A DNA stretch of 15,640 nucleotides from Actinomycetes bacterium (lineage in GTDB: Bacteria; Actinomycetota; Acidimicrobiia; Acidimicrobiales; Palsa-688), in NCBI GenBank assembly GCA_021798075.1, contig JAJZYO010000006.1, positions 1 through 15,640 of the forward strand. Direction: 5' to 3'. Below are positions 14,252 through 15,640 of the stretch, piece by piece. Positions within the stretch are counted from its first letter, which is position 1; every line of letters starts with the position of its first letter. The notes below the pieces were generated by a model. It searched no databases, was not told where the DNA came from, and saw nothing but the letters and a program-made list of their open reading frames with translations. Both the position numbers and the translations under genes were made by a program.

Positions 14252-15640
14252 TCACCGGGCGCGCTCTTTCTCTACGAGCCGGCGCACCTGCTCGCGGAGC
14301 ACGTACTTCTGCACCTTGCCGATCGGGTTGCGAGGGAGGCCGCCCACCACCTCGAGGCGTTCGGGCCAGTAGTGCTTGGCAACGCGGTGGGCGTCCAAGA
14401 AGCGCTGCATCTCGGCGAAGCCGAAACCGTTGCGGGAGACCACAAAGGCGCATGCCCGCTCGCCGAGGCGCTCGTCCGGCATGGCCACGATCGCCACGTC
14501 CTCCACGTCTGGGTGGGTGTGGAGCAGTTGCTCGATCTCGGCTACGGGTACCTTCTCGCCGCCCCGGTTGATCACGTCCTTCACCCGGCCGCTGATGCGC
14601 ACGTAGCCCGAGTCGTCGATGACCGCCAGGTCACCGCTCCTGTACCAGCCGTCCGGGGTGAAGGCCTCCGCGGTCCATTCCGGGTGCCCGAGGTAGCCCT
14701 CGAACATGCACTTGCTGTGCACCTCGAAGTTCCCCTCCTGCCCCGGTGCGAGGACGTTGCCCAGGTCGTCGGTGACCCGGAGCCGCACCCCTTCGAGCGC
14801 CCGGCCGTCGGTGCCCCACGTCTTGGCGGGCTCGTCGCCCGGGGCCGACAGCGAGCCGAGGCAGGTCTCGGTGGTGCCCCAGGCCCCGCATACGGCCGCG
14901 CCGAGCAGGCGCGTCGCTCGCTCGGCCAGCCCTCGGGGCACGGCAGCGCCCGTCGCGACGAAGATCCGGAGGGCCTCGGGGCGCCGGCCCGTTTCCTCCA
15001 CGGCCGCCACCAGGTCGGCGAGGAAGGGCGTGGCGGCCTGCACGAAGGTCCCACCCCAGCGCCGGAGGGCGTCGAGCGCCACGGCACCGTCCCATACCGC
15101 TTGGAGCACCTGGGGCGCGCCGAGCAGCAACGCCTCCCACATGCCGTAGAGGAAGCCGGTCTGGTGGGCGAGCGGGGAGGGCACGAACACGCAGTCATCA
15201 CCCGAAAGCCCAAGGTGGCCCGCCTCCATGGCGGCAGCGCGAGTCAACGTGTCCATCCGGTGGAGCACGCCCTTTGGCTCCCCCGACGTGCCCGAGGTGA
15301 ACAAGAGCTGGGCGAGGGCCGTCGGCAGCTGGGCCCGGCCGGCGAGGAGGCGGCGGTCCGCGGCCGAGATGCCCTCCGCCGCCAGGGCTCCGACCACCTC
15401 GGCGTAGGTATGCCAGGTCGGGCCGCGCCCACCACCTTCGCCGCGCTCGCCGCGCCCCGAGCCCGCCCCGCTCGCACCGTCGCCCTCCACGACGATTACG
15501 TGGTCCAGTGGCAGGGGCTGTTCACCCTCGTACAAGCCGTCTACCTCAGCCGGGTAGTCGCGGCCGCGGAAACTATCGGGCACGACGAGCACCCTCGCCC
15601 CCGAACGTCGCAACATGAAGGCCATTTCCCGCTCGCGGTA
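14252..15640 (-). CDS. AMP-dependent acyl-CoA synthetase (N-terminus beyond window)
   Basis: About 462 residues are visible; the frame is open at the right edge, where it begins YREREMAFMLRRSGARVLVV, so roughly 70-100 N-terminal residues are missing. It forms an acyl-adenylate and then an acyl-CoA. ANL motifs, numbered from the first visible residue, are the phosphate loop FTSGTSGEPKG (114-124), GAWGTTET (253-260), GWYRSGDL (331-338), the hinge GRVKDVINRGGEK (351-363) and the catalytic lysine in PRNPIGKVQK (K445). The FRGRDY segment near the start resembles ligases annotated as cyclohexanecarboxylate-CoA or fatty-acyl-CoA ligases; the actual substrate is open. A Gly/Arg/Glu-rich insertion (about 56-74) is unusual. 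Located just upstream of the acyl-CoA dehydrogenase gene. Confidence 0.93.
   Translation of the reverse strand, partial: YREREMAFMLRRSGARVLVVPDSFRGRDYPAEVDGLYEGEQPLPLDHVIVVEGDGASGAGSGRGERGEGGGRGPTWHTYAEVVGALAAEGISAADRRLLAGRAQLPTALAQLLFTSGTSGEPKGVLHRMDTLTRAAAMEAGHLGLSGDDCVFVPSPLAHQTGFLYGMWEALLLGAPQVLQAVWDGAVALDALRRWGGTFVQAATPFLADLVAAVEETGRRPEALRIFVATGAAVPRGLAERATRLLGAAVCGAWGTTETCLGSLSAPGDEPAKTWGTDGRALEGVRLRVTDDLGNVLAPGQEGNFEVHSKCMFEGYLGHPEWTAEAFTPDGWYRSGDLAVIDDSGYVRISGRVKDVINRGGEKVPVAEIEQLLHTHPDVEDVAIVAMPDERLGERACAFVVSRNGFGFAEMQRFLDAHRVAKHYWPERLEVVGGLPRNPIGKVQKYVLREQVRRLVEKERAR

Overview
This is a GC-rich chromosomal stretch with close-packed, housekeeping-type genes. Short overlaps of the ATGA, GTGA and TGATG type, several start codons without a Shine-Dalgarno sequence, a gatCAB operon, DUF1707 and DUF4333 proteins, and an AbiEi/DUF559 fusion all point to an actinobacterium. 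Acidimicrobiia or a related deep branch is plausible, but I cannot fix the lineage from sequence alone. I see no prophage, insertion sequence, CRISPR array, rRNA or tRNA.

Layout. 1-346 (+) is the 3' end of a quinone-oxidoreductase-like dehydrogenase. 401-883 (-) is a DUF1707 membrane protein. 914-4301 (-) is ilvB-ilvN-ilvC, transcribed right to left. Its leader (4346-4450) carries a branched-chain-rich leader peptide, an 11-bp hairpin and a classic intrinsic terminator, which together look like a transcription attenuator. 4540-5613 (-) is an orphan AbiEi-like/DUF559 nuclease-fold protein. The gap 5614-5826 holds a 12-bp inverted repeat and a 16-bp tandem repeat. 5827-6504 (-) is a HAD phosphatase and 6564-8246 (-) is ilvD. 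8230-8802 (+) is a lipoprotein with two DUF4333 units. 8812-12052 (-) is gatC-gatA-gatB. 12165-13066 (+) is an SCP2-fold protein coupled to an S4 RNA-binding protein. 13063-14220 (-) is an acyl-CoA dehydrogenase and 14252-15640 (-) an acyl-CoA ligase cut by the window edge.

How the genes work together. IlvB/IlvN (acetohydroxyacid synthase), IlvC (ketol-acid reductoisomerase) and IlvD (dihydroxyacid dehydratase) are the three consecutive common steps to valine, leucine and isoleucine; only the transaminase and threonine deaminase are missing here. GatCAB makes Gln-tRNA(Gln) and/or Asn-tRNA(Asn). The ligase/dehydrogenase pair would activate and then desaturate an organic acid.

The most interesting signal is the ilvB leader. 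It has a short ORF ending in IISLVVVT, two perfect hairpins in series and a U-rich tail. Next come the orphan AbiEi-DUF559 gene with a perfect dyad upstream, and the start-codon problem of the DUF4333 lipoprotein.
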